NCBI RefSeq assembly: GCF_022095675.1
Contig: NZ_JAHYSG010000017.1
Span: 1-64,000, forward strand
Direction of reading: 5' to 3'
Source of the DNA: Dactylosporangium sp. AC04546
Lineage (GTDB): Bacteria; Actinomycetota; Actinomycetes; Mycobacteriales; Micromonosporaceae
DNA: 64,000 nucleotides
Each line of letters begins with the position of its first letter. The first letter of the stretch is position 1. The position numbers and the translations under genes are program-made. The notes below the pieces were generated by a model that saw nothing but the letters and a program-made list of their open reading frames with translations, was not told where the DNA came from and ran no database searches. Below are positions 53,757 to 62,876 of the stretch, in pieces.

Positions 53757-55334
53757 CTACGCTTTCTTCAGCAGGGGCCGGATCTTGCCCATGACCATCC
53801 CCGACAGACGCCGGTCGAGCGCCAGCAGCACGCCGCCGGAGATCGCCGTGGCGAGGACCCCGTAAATCACGAACTTGAGCGTCCACGGCCCGTCGATGAG
53901 GCCGAAGCGGTCGACGCTCCAGGTGATGCCGAAGCCGAGCAGGCTCGCGAACAGCGCCGGCATGGTCGGCCGGATGACCCGCCAGCTGCTGACCTTCAGC
54001 ACGCGGTTGAAGGTGATGTACGCCATGACGACGGTGATCGTGAACTCCAGCCCGGCCATGCCGAGCGCGATCGCGGCCACCTGCTTCCGGTCGTCGGCCG
54101 AGCCGTTGAGCATCTGCCCGATGACGTAGAAGGTGGCGATGCCGACCGCGAGCTGGATCCAGGCGAGCGCGGTGTTGATCCCGACCCGGCCGACGGCCTG
54201 CAGGGCCGGGCCGAGCAGCACGCCGTAGACGTTGACCGCGCCGACGATGCACAGCAGCTGCATGCCGACGCCGGCCGGCGACCACTCCGGGCCGAGCAGC
54301 GCGACGAGCGGCTTGGCGTCGGCGGCGAGGATGCCCAGGGCCGGCAGGCCGACCACGGCCGAGACGTGCAGCATCTTGGCGAGCCGGTCGGCGAGCACGT
54401 CCGGCTCGCGCTGGAGGCGGGCCAGCTCGGGCAGCGACACCTGCTGGAGGGAGCGGCTGGTGACCTCGGTGAGCATGTCGGGCAGGCGCTGGGCGATGCG
54501 GTACAGACCGACGGCGACCGGGCCGAACCACTTGGCCAGCACGAGCACGTCGATGCGGATGGCGAGGAAGACGCCGATGCCGCCGAGCGCCGACTGGGCC
54601 GAGAAGCCCCAGAGGTCCTTCCAGGCCTGCTTGGGGAACCGGAACCGGGGGCGCCAGTCGGTGACCGTCCACAGCACGATCGCGCCGATGACGCCGGTGA
54701 CGAGCTGCTGGGCGACCAGGGCCCAGGCCTGGAAGCCGGACAGGGCGAGCACGATGCCGACCACGCCGCCGATCGCGGTCGCGATCAGGGTCCGGATCGC
54801 GAGCGGGCGGAACGTCATCTTCCGGCGCAGGATCGCCTCGGGGACGACGGTCAGGCCCTGCAGCAGGATCATCGGGGTCAGCGCCACGCAGATCCAGGTG
54901 ATCTCCGGCTGGTCGTTGAACCACGCCCAGAGCGGTGCCGCCCCGGCCGCGAGCCCGGTGAGCCCGATGCTGCCGCCGATCACGATCCAGAAACCCGCGT
55001 CGAGGTGGTCGGCGTCGAGCTGCTCGCGCTGGATGATCGTGGTGAGCAGGGTCTGCTGCAGGAGCATCTGCGTGATCATCACGAAGAGCAGTGCCGTCGC
55101 CACGACGCCGAAGGCGTGCGGGCCGAGCATCTTCGCCAGCACGAATGTGACGATCGTGGTCGTGCCCAGTCGTCCCGCGGTCAGCGCGTACGACCAGAAG
55201 ATGGCGGACTTGAGCCGTTTCCGCGGCGCCTCTTCGCGCTCAGGCTGGTGCTCGGGTGCCTTGATCTCGACGGTGCGGTCCAGTTCGACGGTCCGGTCGA
55301 GTGGATCGACGGACTGGTCGACGGTCTGGCTCAT
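53757..55334 (-). CDS. Wzx-type oligosaccharide flippase
   Basis: A 525-residue MOP/PST-superfamily protein with about 12-14 membrane helices, beginning SAIFWSYALTAGRLGTTTIV. It has the polysaccharide-synthase pattern LGPHAFGVVATALLFV, then PLWAWFNDQPEI. It moves undecaprenyl-linked repeat units across the membrane. The cytosolic N-terminus contains DRTVELDRTVEIKA, two TVE[IL] motifs shared with the sugar transferase. It lies 19 nt downstream of the GT2 gene. Confidence 0.88.
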   Translation of the reverse strand: MSQTVDQSVDPLDRTVELDRTVEIKAPEHQPEREEAPRKRLKSAIFWSYALTAGRLGTTTIVTFVLAKMLGPHAFGVVATALLFVMITQMLLQQTLLTTIIQREQLDADHLDAGFWIVIGGSIGLTGLAAGAAPLWAWFNDQPEITWICVALTPMILLQGLTVVPEAILRRKMTFRPLAIRTLIATAIGGVVGIVLALSGFQAWALVAQQLVTGVIGAIVLWTVTDWRPRFRFPKQAWKDLWGFSAQSALGGIGVFLAIRIDVLVLAKWFGPVAVGLYRIAQRLPDMLTEVTSRSLQQVSLPELARLQREPDVLADRLAKMLHVSAVVGLPALGILAADAKPLVALLGPEWSPAGVGMQLLCIVGAVNVYGVLLGPALQAVGRVGINTALAWIQLAVGIATFYVIGQMLNGSADDRKQVAAIALGMAGLEFTITVVMAYITFNRVLKVSSWRVIRPTMPALFASLLGFGITWSVDRFGLIDGPWTLKFVIYGVLATAISGGVLLALDRRLSGMVMGKIRPLLKKA

Positions 55335-55353
55335 GCAGGCTCCGCTCGCTGCG

Positions 55354-56301
55354 TCAGGACTGCGGGGTCTCGCCCGCCCGCGGCTGTTCCCACGGGGGAG
55401 GGGCGATGGGCGTGCGAGTGATGGTGCGTCGGATCCGGCCCAGCTTGGCGCGCCCGCGACGGGAGCCCCACGAGGTCAGGAACGCGGCCGTGCCGGCCGC
55501 CCGCTGGGCCACCGGGAGCTCGTTGTTCATGAGCGCCTTGGTGATCTCCCAGGTCATGCGGGTGTGGTGGCTCTGGTCGGAGGCGGGCTTGCGCTTCTTG
55601 GACTTCTTCGCGCCCGGCTCCAGCCACTCCAGCACCTCGTCGGTGTCGCGGCTGGCGCCGAAGGTGTTCGTCGCGTGCATGCGCCGGAAGAACAGCCGCT
55701 CCGGCACCTGGATGAACTCGCCCCGCAGGGCCAGCTCGTGCAGCATCCGCACGTCGCTGGAGAGGAAGGGACCGAGGAGCCGGGTCTTGCGCAGCACGTC
55801 GGTGCGCATGACGCCGAAGACCTCGTTGCAGAGGTTCCACTTCCGGGCGTACCACGAGACGCGGCTGCGGGAGCGCAGGTCCGCGGTGTTCATGTTGTCG
55901 TCCCACGTGCCGATCTCGTTGCCGTCGCTGTCGATCAGCACGGTCTGCGGGAACGCCAGGATCGCCGTCGGGTGCGCGTCGAGCGCGGCCACGCACCGGC
56001 TGATGAGCGTCGGCGCGGCCAGGTCGTCGTGCGCGGCGAGCCGGAACAGCTCGCCGCGCGCCAGCGACACGACCCGCCGGAAGTTGCCGGCTTCGCCCAG
56101 GTTCTCCGGGTTGCGGTAGATCCGCAGCCGGTTGTCCTTGCGGGCGTAGGTCTCCAGGATCTCCCACGTGCTGTCGGTCGACAGGTTGTCGCACACGACG
56201 ATCTCGAAGTCGCCGTAGTCCTGGTCGAGCATCGACTCCAACGCCAGCGCCAGGTACCGCTCGACGTTGTACGTGGTCATGCCGATGGTCACGCGGGGCA
56301 T
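55354..56301 (-). CDS. Glycosyltransferase family 2
   Basis: A 315-residue GT-A enzyme. MPRVTIGMTTYNVERYLALAL and VVCDNLSTDSTWEIL form the donor site, and RLAAHDDLAAP is the DxD-like region. A basic C-terminal region from about 235 (GAKKSKKRKP, SRRGRAKLGRIRRT) may bind the membrane surface. It starts 1 nt after the upstream methyltransferase stop. Confidence 0.88.
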   Translation of the reverse strand: MPRVTIGMTTYNVERYLALALESMLDQDYGDFEIVVCDNLSTDSTWEILETYARKDNRLRIYRNPENLGEAGNFRRVVSLARGELFRLAAHDDLAAPTLISRCVAALDAHPTAILAFPQTVLIDSDGNEIGTWDDNMNTADLRSRSRVSWYARKWNLCNEVFGVMRTDVLRKTRLLGPFLSSDVRMLHELALRGEFIQVPERLFFRRMHATNTFGASRDTDEVLEWLEPGAKKSKKRKPASDQSHHTRMTWEITKALMNNELPVAQRAAGTAAFLTSWGSRRGRAKLGRIRRTITRTPIAPPPWEQPRAGETPQS

Positions 56302-56302
56302 G

Positions 56303-57487
56303 TCAGGCCACCAGAATCTCTGCCGTGACGCCGAGGTCGGCGAGCGACTTGGCGATCTCTTCCTTGTACGCGGGGTTCGTGATGACCACGGCCTTGGGCT
56401 GCAGCGCCGTCAACGTCGACGGCGGGTCGACCCGGTGGCCGGTGACCGGCAGGAACCGTCCCCACTTGCGCGGGTTGAGGTCGACCACACCGTGCAGGCC
56501 GAGCTCGCGGTCGGCGAGCGTCAGGAACTGCACACCCCGCGAGCCCGCACCCCAGAGCACCGGCTTGGCGCCTTCGGTATTGAGCCGCTCGATCGTCGAC
56601 CGCCAGCGCTCGCGCTCGGCGTGGTGGCGCTCGGCGAAGCCGGCGATCGCGGCCAGTTGCTTGTCGCGGGCCCGCAGCGACGGCAGCTCACCGGTGTGGG
56701 CGACGTGCCCTCCTGCCCGCGGGCGGTTCGCCGAAACCTCGATATAGCGGAACATGCCCTGGAACAGCGTGCCGGTCGACTCGACCGTCCAGCCCGCCCG
56801 GCCGAAGATGCTGGCCAGCGAGTAGGCGTCGAAGTACGACACGTGCGGGTAGATGACCTCCCAGCCCGCGGTGGCCAGGTCGTAGACCGCGTCCGGCACC
56901 TCGACGTAGCCGAACACCTCGCGACCCTGGGCCTGCTCACGCAGGTCGACCAGGAACTCGTAGGGGTCGTCGAGGTGCTCGAACCAGTGCCGGGAGGTGA
57001 AGAAGTCGTACTCCGGCAGGCCGCTGCCGCGCGGCGCGAGTCCACTGTGGAACGTCGTGACGCCCTGCTCGCCGACCTCGCCGGCGTACATCGCGTCGTA
57101 GCCGACGCCACGGGCGCCGCCGATGTGGGTGAGCTCACGGAGGAACTCGCCCTGCCCGCAGCCGATGTCCAGGACGAGCTTGTCGCTCAGGTCGTACCGC
57201 TCGCTGAGACTGTGCACGAGGTCACTGGAGAACCGCTGGAAGGCGGGGGAGAAGTGCAGGTTGGTGTCCATCGTCGTGTCGTAGACGAGCTTGTCCTGCT
57301 CGAACGCGACATTGCGGACGTAGGCACAGGTGGGGCAGTTGGCCAGCGCCATCTTGCCGACCGGCGAGGCCACCGCGTCGCCGTGGTCCTCCCAGTGCAC
57401 ACCGCACAGGACCGGGATGTCGCCCAGGTCGGCGAACTCGACCAGCCGGTCCTCGCCGCAGGCGTCACAGATGCGCCCGGTCGTCAT
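56303..57487 (-). CDS. Sugar C-methyltransferase (zinc-binding N-terminus)
   Basis: A 394-residue SAM-dependent enzyme. The N-terminal zinc site is ICDACGEDRL with NCPTCAYVRN. SAM motif I is LVLDIGCGQGEFL. The post-motif DFFTSRHWFEHLDDPYEFL is typical of Methyltransf_23. The C-terminal Rossmann-like domain has KPVLWGAGSRGVQFL. This is the NDP-hexose C-methyltransferase architecture, shared with the protein at 58740. ATGA overlap with the epimerase gene. Confidence 0.85.
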   Translation of the reverse strand: MTTGRICDACGEDRLVEFADLGDIPVLCGVHWEDHGDAVASPVGKMALANCPTCAYVRNVAFEQDKLVYDTTMDTNLHFSPAFQRFSSDLVHSLSERYDLSDKLVLDIGCGQGEFLRELTHIGGARGVGYDAMYAGEVGEQGVTTFHSGLAPRGSGLPEYDFFTSRHWFEHLDDPYEFLVDLREQAQGREVFGYVEVPDAVYDLATAGWEVIYPHVSYFDAYSLASIFGRAGWTVESTGTLFQGMFRYIEVSANRPRAGGHVAHTGELPSLRARDKQLAAIAGFAERHHAERERWRSTIERLNTEGAKPVLWGAGSRGVQFLTLADRELGLHGVVDLNPRKWGRFLPVTGHRVDPPSTLTALQPKAVVITNPAYKEEIAKSLADLGVTAEILVA

Positions 57488-58515
57488 GCGGTCACCCACC
57501 GCAGGTTGTTGTCCAGCTTGCCCTGCTCCATCAGCGACCGGATGCGCTTGATCCGCATGTGGTTCTCGCTGCCGAACTGCTCGATGGTCAGCCCGTGGCG
57601 CTGGTAGGCCTCGACGAGCTGCTCGACGCCGAGCTTCACGGTCCACTTCGGCTGGAACTCGGGGACCTCGGCCGCGATCAGGTCGCAGGTGACCCGGTAG
57701 TTGCGCAGGTCGGTGCCGGCGCCTTCGGCGAACGTGACCTCACTGCCGGTCACGACCTCGGCGACCACGTTGGCCACGTCCCGGATCAGGTAGTTCTCGG
57801 TGGAACGCCCCACGTTGTAGGCCTTCGCGTGGACCCGCTCGCGCGGCACCTCCAGCAGCGCCAGGAAGGCGGCGGAGATGTCCTCGATGTGCACCAGCGG
57901 CCGCCAGGCCTTGCCGTCGGACAGCAGCCGGACCTGGCCGGTGAGCAGCGCGTGGGCGGCGAGGTCGTTGACCACGAGGTCGCCGCGCAGGCGCGGGGAG
58001 AACCCGTACGCCGTGGCGTTGCGCAGGAAGGTCGGCGAGAAGTCGTCGTCGGCGAGCTCCAGCAGGCCCTGCTCCGAGAGGATCTTGGACTCGCCGTAGG
58101 GCGTCACGGGCTGGAAGCCGGCCGTCTCGTCGAGCGGGGTGTCGTCCTCGCCCTTGCCGTACAGCGAGCACGACGACGAGAACAGGAACCGCTGGACGCC
58201 GGCGGCCTTGGCGGCCCGGGCCAGGCGGAGCGTCGAGCGGTGGTTGATGTCGTAGGTCAGGTCCGGGTTGAGGTTGCCGAGCGGGTCGTTGCACAGCGCC
58301 GCGAGGTGCAGCACCGCGTCGAAGCCGGTGACGTGCTCCGGCTCCACGTCCCGCAGGTCGACGCGGAGCGTCTTGACCTCCTCGGGGGCCGGGCCGAGGA
58401 CGCAGTCCGCGAACAGCCCGGTGTCCAGACCGACCACCTCGTGCCCGGCTTGACGAAGTATCGGCACCAGCACGCTGCCGATGTATCCGTCGTGACCAGT
58501 GACGAGTACGCGCAT
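57484..58515 (-). CDS. NAD-dependent NDP-sugar epimerase/dehydratase
   Basis: A 343-residue extended SDR. It starts MRVLVTGHDGYIGSVLVPIL (TGxxGYIG), with LHLAALCNDP, LFSSSCSLYGKG, TPYGESKILSE (YxxxK) and RNATAYGFSPRLRGD. These motifs fit NDP-sugar 4-epimerases, 4,6-dehydratases or 4-reductases; the exact reaction cannot be told. ATG 58515 has a GGGAG Shine-Dalgarno sequence, and TAGACT (58551-58556) gives a leader of about 30 nt. It is the first gene of a six-gene leftward operon. Confidence 0.88.
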   Translation of the reverse strand: MRVLVTGHDGYIGSVLVPILRQAGHEVVGLDTGLFADCVLGPAPEEVKTLRVDLRDVEPEHVTGFDAVLHLAALCNDPLGNLNPDLTYDINHRSTLRLARAAKAAGVQRFLFSSSCSLYGKGEDDTPLDETAGFQPVTPYGESKILSEQGLLELADDDFSPTFLRNATAYGFSPRLRGDLVVNDLAAHALLTGQVRLLSDGKAWRPLVHIEDISAAFLALLEVPRERVHAKAYNVGRSTENYLIRDVANVVAEVVTGSEVTFAEGAGTDLRNYRVTCDLIAAEVPEFQPKWTVKLGVEQLVEAYQRHGLTIEQFGSENHMRIKRIRSLMEQGKLDNNLRWVTA

Positions 58516-58550
58516 GGCAAAGCTCCCGAACGCTCGGCGGGTGGAAGGCG

Positions 58551-58556
58551 AGTCTA
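58551..58556 (-). promoter_or_regulatory. -10 hexamer TAGACT of the leftward operon
   Basis: TAGACT on the minus strand, 35 nt before the epimerase ATG; the leader contains a GGGAG ribosome binding site. Confidence 0.5.
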
Positions 58557-58656
58557 TGAGGACGGCAAAACGCCCTCGGTGGTGTGTCGGACTTCTTACT
58601 CTGGCGTTTACCGGAAGGACCCGGTGACCGCTAGCTTCTTGCCTTGGATTTTGCCT

Positions 58657-58662
58657 TAGGCT
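58657..58662 (+). promoter_or_regulatory. -10 hexamer TAGGCT of the rightward operon
   Basis: TAGGCT about 78 nt before the methyltransferase ATG. The spacer 58516-58739 between the divergent operons thus holds promoters in both directions. Upstream TTGCCT repeats are weak -35 candidates. Confidence 0.4.
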
Positions 58663-58739
58663 GACGCGTCGGTGACCTGATCAGAGAATCTGTGGTTTCC
58701 GTGATGGAGCCTAGCGCCAGCGACAATTTGGGGGGACGC

Positions 58740-59972
58740 ATGCCCGTAGTCTCGTGCCGGCTGTGTGGGGCCGAGCTGACCGAGACCTTTGTCGACCTTG
58801 GGATGTCCCCGCTCTGCGAGAGCTACGTCCCCGCGGAGAAGGTCGACGCGCCGGAAACGTTCTACCCGTTGCACGTGCGAATCTGCTCGGAGTGCCTGTT
58901 GGTGCAGCTCCCGGCGTACGTGGCGGGTGAGGAGATCTTCTCCGACTACCTGTACTTCTCCTCCTACTCCACGTCGTGGGTGGAGCACGCGCGCCGCTAC
59001 GCGGTCGCCATGACCGAGAAGCTCAACCTAACGGCCGACAGCCTGGTCGCCGAAGTGGCCAGTAACGACGGATACCTTCTCCAGCATTTTGTGGCCGCGG
59101 GTATCCCGGTCATCGGCGTTGAGCCAGCCGGAAATGTCGCAGCGGTCGCCCGGGAAAAGGGCGTCCGGACCGAGGTGTGCTTTCTCGGACCGGAAACGGG
59201 CGCTTCGGTCGCGGCGCAATATGGCCGCGCCGATCTTGTGGCGGCAAATAACGTCTATGCCCACATTCCGGACATTATCGGCTTCTCGCAGGGGCTGGCG
59301 AATCTGGTCAAACCGGACGGATTGGTCACGCTGGAGTTTCCGCACCTGCTCCGCCTGATCGAGCGCCGTCAGTTCGACACGATCTACCACGAGCACTACC
59401 AGTACCTGTCGCTGCTCACCGCGTCACGGGCGCTGGCCAAGGGGGGCCTCAGCGTCGTCGATGTCGAAGAGCTCAGCACGCACGGCGGGTCGCTGCGGGT
59501 ACACGCCAAGCACACGGAAACCGCCGGTGAACCTTCGGTGGCCGTCAAGGCGCTGCTGGAGGCCGAGGCCGCGGCCGGGCTGCACACGTTCGAGGGGCAC
59601 AAGGGCTTCGCCGACGCGGTGTTCCAGATCAAGAAGGACCTGCTCGACTTCCTGATGACGGCCCGGGCCGAGGGCAAGCGGGTCGTGGGTTACGGTGCAC
59701 CTGGGAAGGGCAACACGCTGCTCAACCACTGCGGCATCCGCGAGGACCTGCTGGAGTACACGGTCGACCGCTCGCCGCACAAGCAGGGCATGTTCCTGCC
59801 CGGCACCCACATCCCGATCCACGCGCCGGAGCGCATCGCCGCGGACCGGCCCGACTACGTCCTGGTCCTGCCGTGGAACCTGCGCACGGAGATCAGCGCG
59901 CAGCTGTCGTACGTGCGCGACTGGGGCGGCAAGCTGGTGTACCCGATCCCCGCACTCGATGTAGAGGGGTAG
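58740..59972 (+). CDS. NDP-hexose C-3-methyltransferase-like protein (TylCIII/NovU type)
   Basis: A 410-residue SAM-dependent sugar C-methyltransferase. The zinc-binding N-terminus is SCRLCGAELTETFVDLGMSP with ICSECLLVQLP. SAM motif I is LVAEVASNDGYLL. FDTIYHEHYQYLSL is the catalytic Y/H-E-H region. The C-terminal domain has VVGYGAPGKGNTLLN. These are the hallmarks of TylCIII-type enzymes of deoxysugar pathways. GGGGGGA precedes ATG 58740. Confidence 0.9.
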   Translation: MPVVSCRLCGAELTETFVDLGMSPLCESYVPAEKVDAPETFYPLHVRICSECLLVQLPAYVAGEEIFSDYLYFSSYSTSWVEHARRYAVAMTEKLNLTADSLVAEVASNDGYLLQHFVAAGIPVIGVEPAGNVAAVAREKGVRTEVCFLGPETGASVAAQYGRADLVAANNVYAHIPDIIGFSQGLANLVKPDGLVTLEFPHLLRLIERRQFDTIYHEHYQYLSLLTASRALAKGGLSVVDVEELSTHGGSLRVHAKHTETAGEPSVAVKALLEAEAAAGLHTFEGHKGFADAVFQIKKDLLDFLMTARAEGKRVVGYGAPGKGNTLLNHCGIREDLLEYTVDRSPHKQGMFLPGTHIPIHAPERIAADRPDYVLVLPWNLRTEISAQLSYVRDWGGKLVYPIPALDVEG

Positions 59973-59980
59973 TTCGCTCC

Positions 59981-60790
59981 ATGAAGGTTGTGCTGTTCTG
60001 CGGCGGTCTCGGCATGCGGATGCGCGAGGGCACCAACAACGCGCCCAAGCCCATGGCCATGATCGGCGACCGTCCGCTGCTGTGGCACGTCATGCGCTAC
60101 TACGCACACTTCGGACACACCGACTTCATCCTCGCCCTCGGCTACGGCGCCGCCGTGGTCAAGGACTACTTCCTGCACTACGACGAGACCCTGTCCAACG
60201 ACTTCACGCTCGTCGGCGGCAACCGCGACGTGCAGCTGTTCTCGACGGACATCACCGACTGGAACATCACGTTCATCGACACAGGCCTCAAGGCCACGAT
60301 CGGCGAGCGGCTCATGCGCGTGCGCAAGTACGTCGAGGACGAGCCGATGTTCCTGGCAAACTACGCCGACACGCTCACCGACGCGCCGCTGCCCGAGATG
60401 GTGGAGCGGTTCCGCAACTCCGAGGCGGCGGTGAGCATGCTGGCGGTACCGCCGGTGTCGACCCACCACGTCGTGGAGATGAGCGCCGACGGCGCAGTGT
60501 CCCGGGTCCGGGACTTCCGCGAGCTGATGACGTGGGAGAACGGCGGCTACTTCATCATGCGGCCGGAGATCTTCGACGTGCTGCGCGAGGGCGAGGACAT
60601 GGTGCCGCACGCCTTCGACCGGCTCATCCCGAACCGCAAGCTGATGGCCCAGCAGTACGACGGCTTCTGGCGCGCGGTCGACACGTTCAAGGACCGCGCG
60701 GAGATGGAGGAGGCCTACAACCACGGCAGCTGCCCGTGGATGCTGTGGGACTCCGCCCGCCGCCCGATCGTGCCGGCGCAGCGCGCATGA
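59981..60790 (+). CDS. Sugar-phosphate nucleotidyltransferase (glucose-1-phosphate cytidylyltransferase-like)
   Basis: A 269-residue enzyme activating a sugar-1-phosphate. The signature reads FCGGLGMRMREG, a variant of GxGTRxxE, then APKPMAMIGDRPLLWHVMRYY, DFILALGYG and WENGGYFIMRPEIFD. The style is RfbF/CDP-glucose synthase. The GTR-to-GMR change may affect nucleotide choice. It starts 8 nt after the methyltransferase stop, with GAGGGG upstream, and overlaps the deacetylase gene by 4 nt. Confidence 0.88.
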   Translation: MKVVLFCGGLGMRMREGTNNAPKPMAMIGDRPLLWHVMRYYAHFGHTDFILALGYGAAVVKDYFLHYDETLSNDFTLVGGNRDVQLFSTDITDWNITFIDTGLKATIGERLMRVRKYVEDEPMFLANYADTLTDAPLPEMVERFRNSEAAVSMLAVPPVSTHHVVEMSADGAVSRVRDFRELMTWENGGYFIMRPEIFDVLREGEDMVPHAFDRLIPNRKLMAQQYDGFWRAVDTFKDRAEMEEAYNHGSCPWMLWDSARRPIVPAQRA

Positions 60791-61419
60791 TCGGCTTCAG
60801 CCTCGCCGGCGTGCGGTCCGTCGTCGCCCTGGGTGCCCACCCGGACGACATCGAGATCGCCGCCGGCGGCCTGCTGCTGTCCCTCCCGGACGGCGTCACG
60901 GTCGACTACGTCCTGGCGACCGGCGTGCCGGCCCGCCAGGACGAGGCCCGTGCGGCCGCGACGGCGTTCCTGTCCCAGGCGTCGGCGTTGCGGTTCCACC
61001 TGAACGACCTGCCCGACGGCCGCCTTCCCGCGCACTGGAACGCGACGAAGGAGATCGTCGAGGCGGCGGCCCGGCTGGGCAAGCCGGACCTGGTGCTGGC
61101 CCCGTCGCGGGACGACGCGCACCAGGACCACCGGCTCCTCGGGCAGCTCGCGTCGACCGCGTTCCGGGACTCGCTGGTGCTGCACTACGAGATCCCGAAG
61201 TGGGACGGCGACCTGTCCCGCCGCAACGTCTACGTGCCGCTGACGGTCGAGCAGGGCCGCCGCAAGGTGGCGCTGCTGCACGAGCACTTCCCGTCGCAGA
61301 AGGCCCGCGACTGGTGGGACGACGAGGTCTTCCTGGGCCTGGCGAGAGTTCGCGGCATGGAGTCGCGCTCGCACTACGCCGAGGCGTACACGGTCGACAA
61401 GGCCGTCCTCACCTTCTGA
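60787..61419 (+). CDS. PIG-L family deacetylase
   Basis: A 210-residue zinc-dependent N-deacetylase. The metal site is ALGAHPDDIEIAAGG (AHPDD) plus APSRDDAHQDHRLLG (HxxH). It would deacetylate an N-acetyl sugar or nucleotide-sugar intermediate. ATG 60787 overlaps the nucleotidyltransferase stop (ATGA), so the three rightward genes form an operon. A long hairpin follows the stop. Confidence 0.9.
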   Translation: MIGFSLAGVRSVVALGAHPDDIEIAAGGLLLSLPDGVTVDYVLATGVPARQDEARAAATAFLSQASALRFHLNDLPDGRLPAHWNATKEIVEAAARLGKPDLVLAPSRDDAHQDHRLLGQLASTAFRDSLVLHYEIPKWDGDLSRRNVYVPLTVEQGRRKVALLHEHFPSQKARDWWDDEVFLGLARVRGMESRSHYAEAYTVDKAVLTF

Positions 61420-61420
61420 A

Positions 61421-61502
61421 CCCCGGCGATCTTGGACTCGTGGTCCCGGACTTGTCGCGCTATTTCCGACAAATCCGGGACCACAACTCCAAGATCGCGG
61501 GG
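61421..61502. terminator. Long hairpin between convergent genes
   Basis: The left arm begins CCCCGGCGATCTTGGACTCG at 61421 and the right arm ends at 61502. Arms of about 31 bp pair with three mismatches and one bulge around a short loop containing CTATTTC. It lies directly after the deacetylase stop and 10 nt beyond the beta-helix gene stop, so it can terminate both transcripts. The form suggests a dispersed intergenic repeat. Confidence 0.75.
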
Positions 61503-61511
61503 CGAGTTGGG

Positions 61512-62876
61512 TCAGCCGTGGGTTACCGGCTTGCCTGAGTCGGCGTAGATGTTTGACGCTTCCCACGTCACGCCCGGCAGGTCCTCGTTCGAGGCCGGGC
61601 CGTAGCGGGAGTTGTGCACGAACACGTTGTTGCGGAAGACGACCTTCTCGGCCTTCGTGTCCGGGCGGAGGTTCACCGTGTAGTTGCCGCCGGTGAACAG
61701 GTTGTCCTCGACCAGCAGGTCGCTCAGGATCGGCGCGGTCTCCGAGCCCAGCTGGAAGCCCGCGTTGAACGGGTCGTTCGTGGCCGGGTTGAAGGCCTCC
61801 AGGGTGTTGTGGCGCACCACCATGCCGGTGCCGCCCGTGGTCTGGAGGATGTCCTGGTGGTCCTTCTCGTCGGTGAAGATCAGGTCGTGGATCCAGCTGT
61901 CCTCGATGAGGGCGTTGTCGGAGACGCGCGGGCCCTCGTTCAGGGTGTGCATGTTGACCCGGCGCATCGTGTAGTTGCCGAAGCCCAGCCCCAGGCCCTC
62001 GCTCTGGCCCTGGATCTCGGTGTCCTCGACGAGGAGGCTCGCGTCGGGGACGACATCGTCGAACACCCGGATGATCATGCCGCCCTTGTTCTTGCAGGTG
62101 ATCTTCGAGCGCTTGATCGTGACGTTCTTCGCCCTGATGTCCAGGCAGTCGGTGAGGATCTTGCCGTCGATGACCGTGTTGGGCAGGGTGATGGCGTAGG
62201 GGCCGGTGTACGGGGTGAGCTCCGTCCCCGCCGGCACGCCCGTGTTCTCCGGGCCCGGCCAGGGCTTCCCCGACGATGACGCCCGCACCGGGCCGGGGGT
62301 CAGGCCCGCGCCCGCGGTCGGGTGCGCCTTGCCCGGCTCCTCGAAGTTGTACCGCGCCTTGTAGGGCTGGTCGTCGACCGACGAGTCCGTGACGAGCGCC
62401 GGCGCGGCCGCGTAGTGCGTGAAGCCCTTCGTGCAGCCGTGGACCTTGACCTTGGTGGCGGTGTAGTTGCCGTTGCCCACGCCGGTCATCTCGGCGCGAC
62501 CGCAGAACACCTCGGTGTTCTCGATGACCGTGCCCTTGACGCCGGGGAAGACCCTGATCCCGAACGCGCCGGAGTTCCGGACGGTCGTGTTGGTCACCCT
62601 GACGTTGTTCGCCTTGATGTACAGCGCGGTCGTCAGCTTCTGACCGTCGACCGTGGCGCCGTCGGTGCTGATGACCGTGGCCTGCTCGCCGCCGCCGATG
62701 TCGCGGTCGCTGTCGCTGTCGTCGCCGGTCAGGTTGAGCACGACGACGATCGCGCCGCCGATGATCGCTAGTCCCCCCGCGATGGCCGTCGGCAGCAGCC
62801 AGCGGCGTCGCTTGTTGGTGGATTGCCCTGAGGCATGGCGTCCGGGTCTCCGCCGTTCGACCTGCTCAGTGCTCAC
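61512..62876 (-). CDS. Membrane-anchored right-handed beta-helix protein
   Basis: A 454-residue protein. A basic cytosolic N-terminus (ERRRPGRHASGQSTNKRRR) and one membrane helix at about 26-47 place the rest outside. The body has repeated NVRVTNTTVRNSG, VIENTEVFCG, NVTIKRSKITCKN, LLVEDTEIQGQSEG and VFRNNVFVHNSR rungs, the pectate-lyase-like parallel beta-helix. The family contains polysaccharide lyases, epimerases and hydrolases. Next to the polysaccharide locus it may process that polymer (inference). No catalytic set can be assigned by eye. Confidence 0.8.
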   Translation of the reverse strand: MSTEQVERRRPGRHASGQSTNKRRRWLLPTAIAGGLAIIGGAIVVVLNLTGDDSDSDRDIGGGEQATVISTDGATVDGQKLTTALYIKANNVRVTNTTVRNSGAFGIRVFPGVKGTVIENTEVFCGRAEMTGVGNGNYTATKVKVHGCTKGFTHYAAAPALVTDSSVDDQPYKARYNFEEPGKAHPTAGAGLTPGPVRASSSGKPWPGPENTGVPAGTELTPYTGPYAITLPNTVIDGKILTDCLDIRAKNVTIKRSKITCKNKGGMIIRVFDDVVPDASLLVEDTEIQGQSEGLGLGFGNYTMRRVNMHTLNEGPRVSDNALIEDSWIHDLIFTDEKDHQDILQTTGGTGMVVRHNTLEAFNPATNDPFNAGFQLGSETAPILSDLLVEDNLFTGGNYTVNLRPDTKAEKVVFRNNVFVHNSRYGPASNEDLPGVTWEASNIYADSGKPVTHG

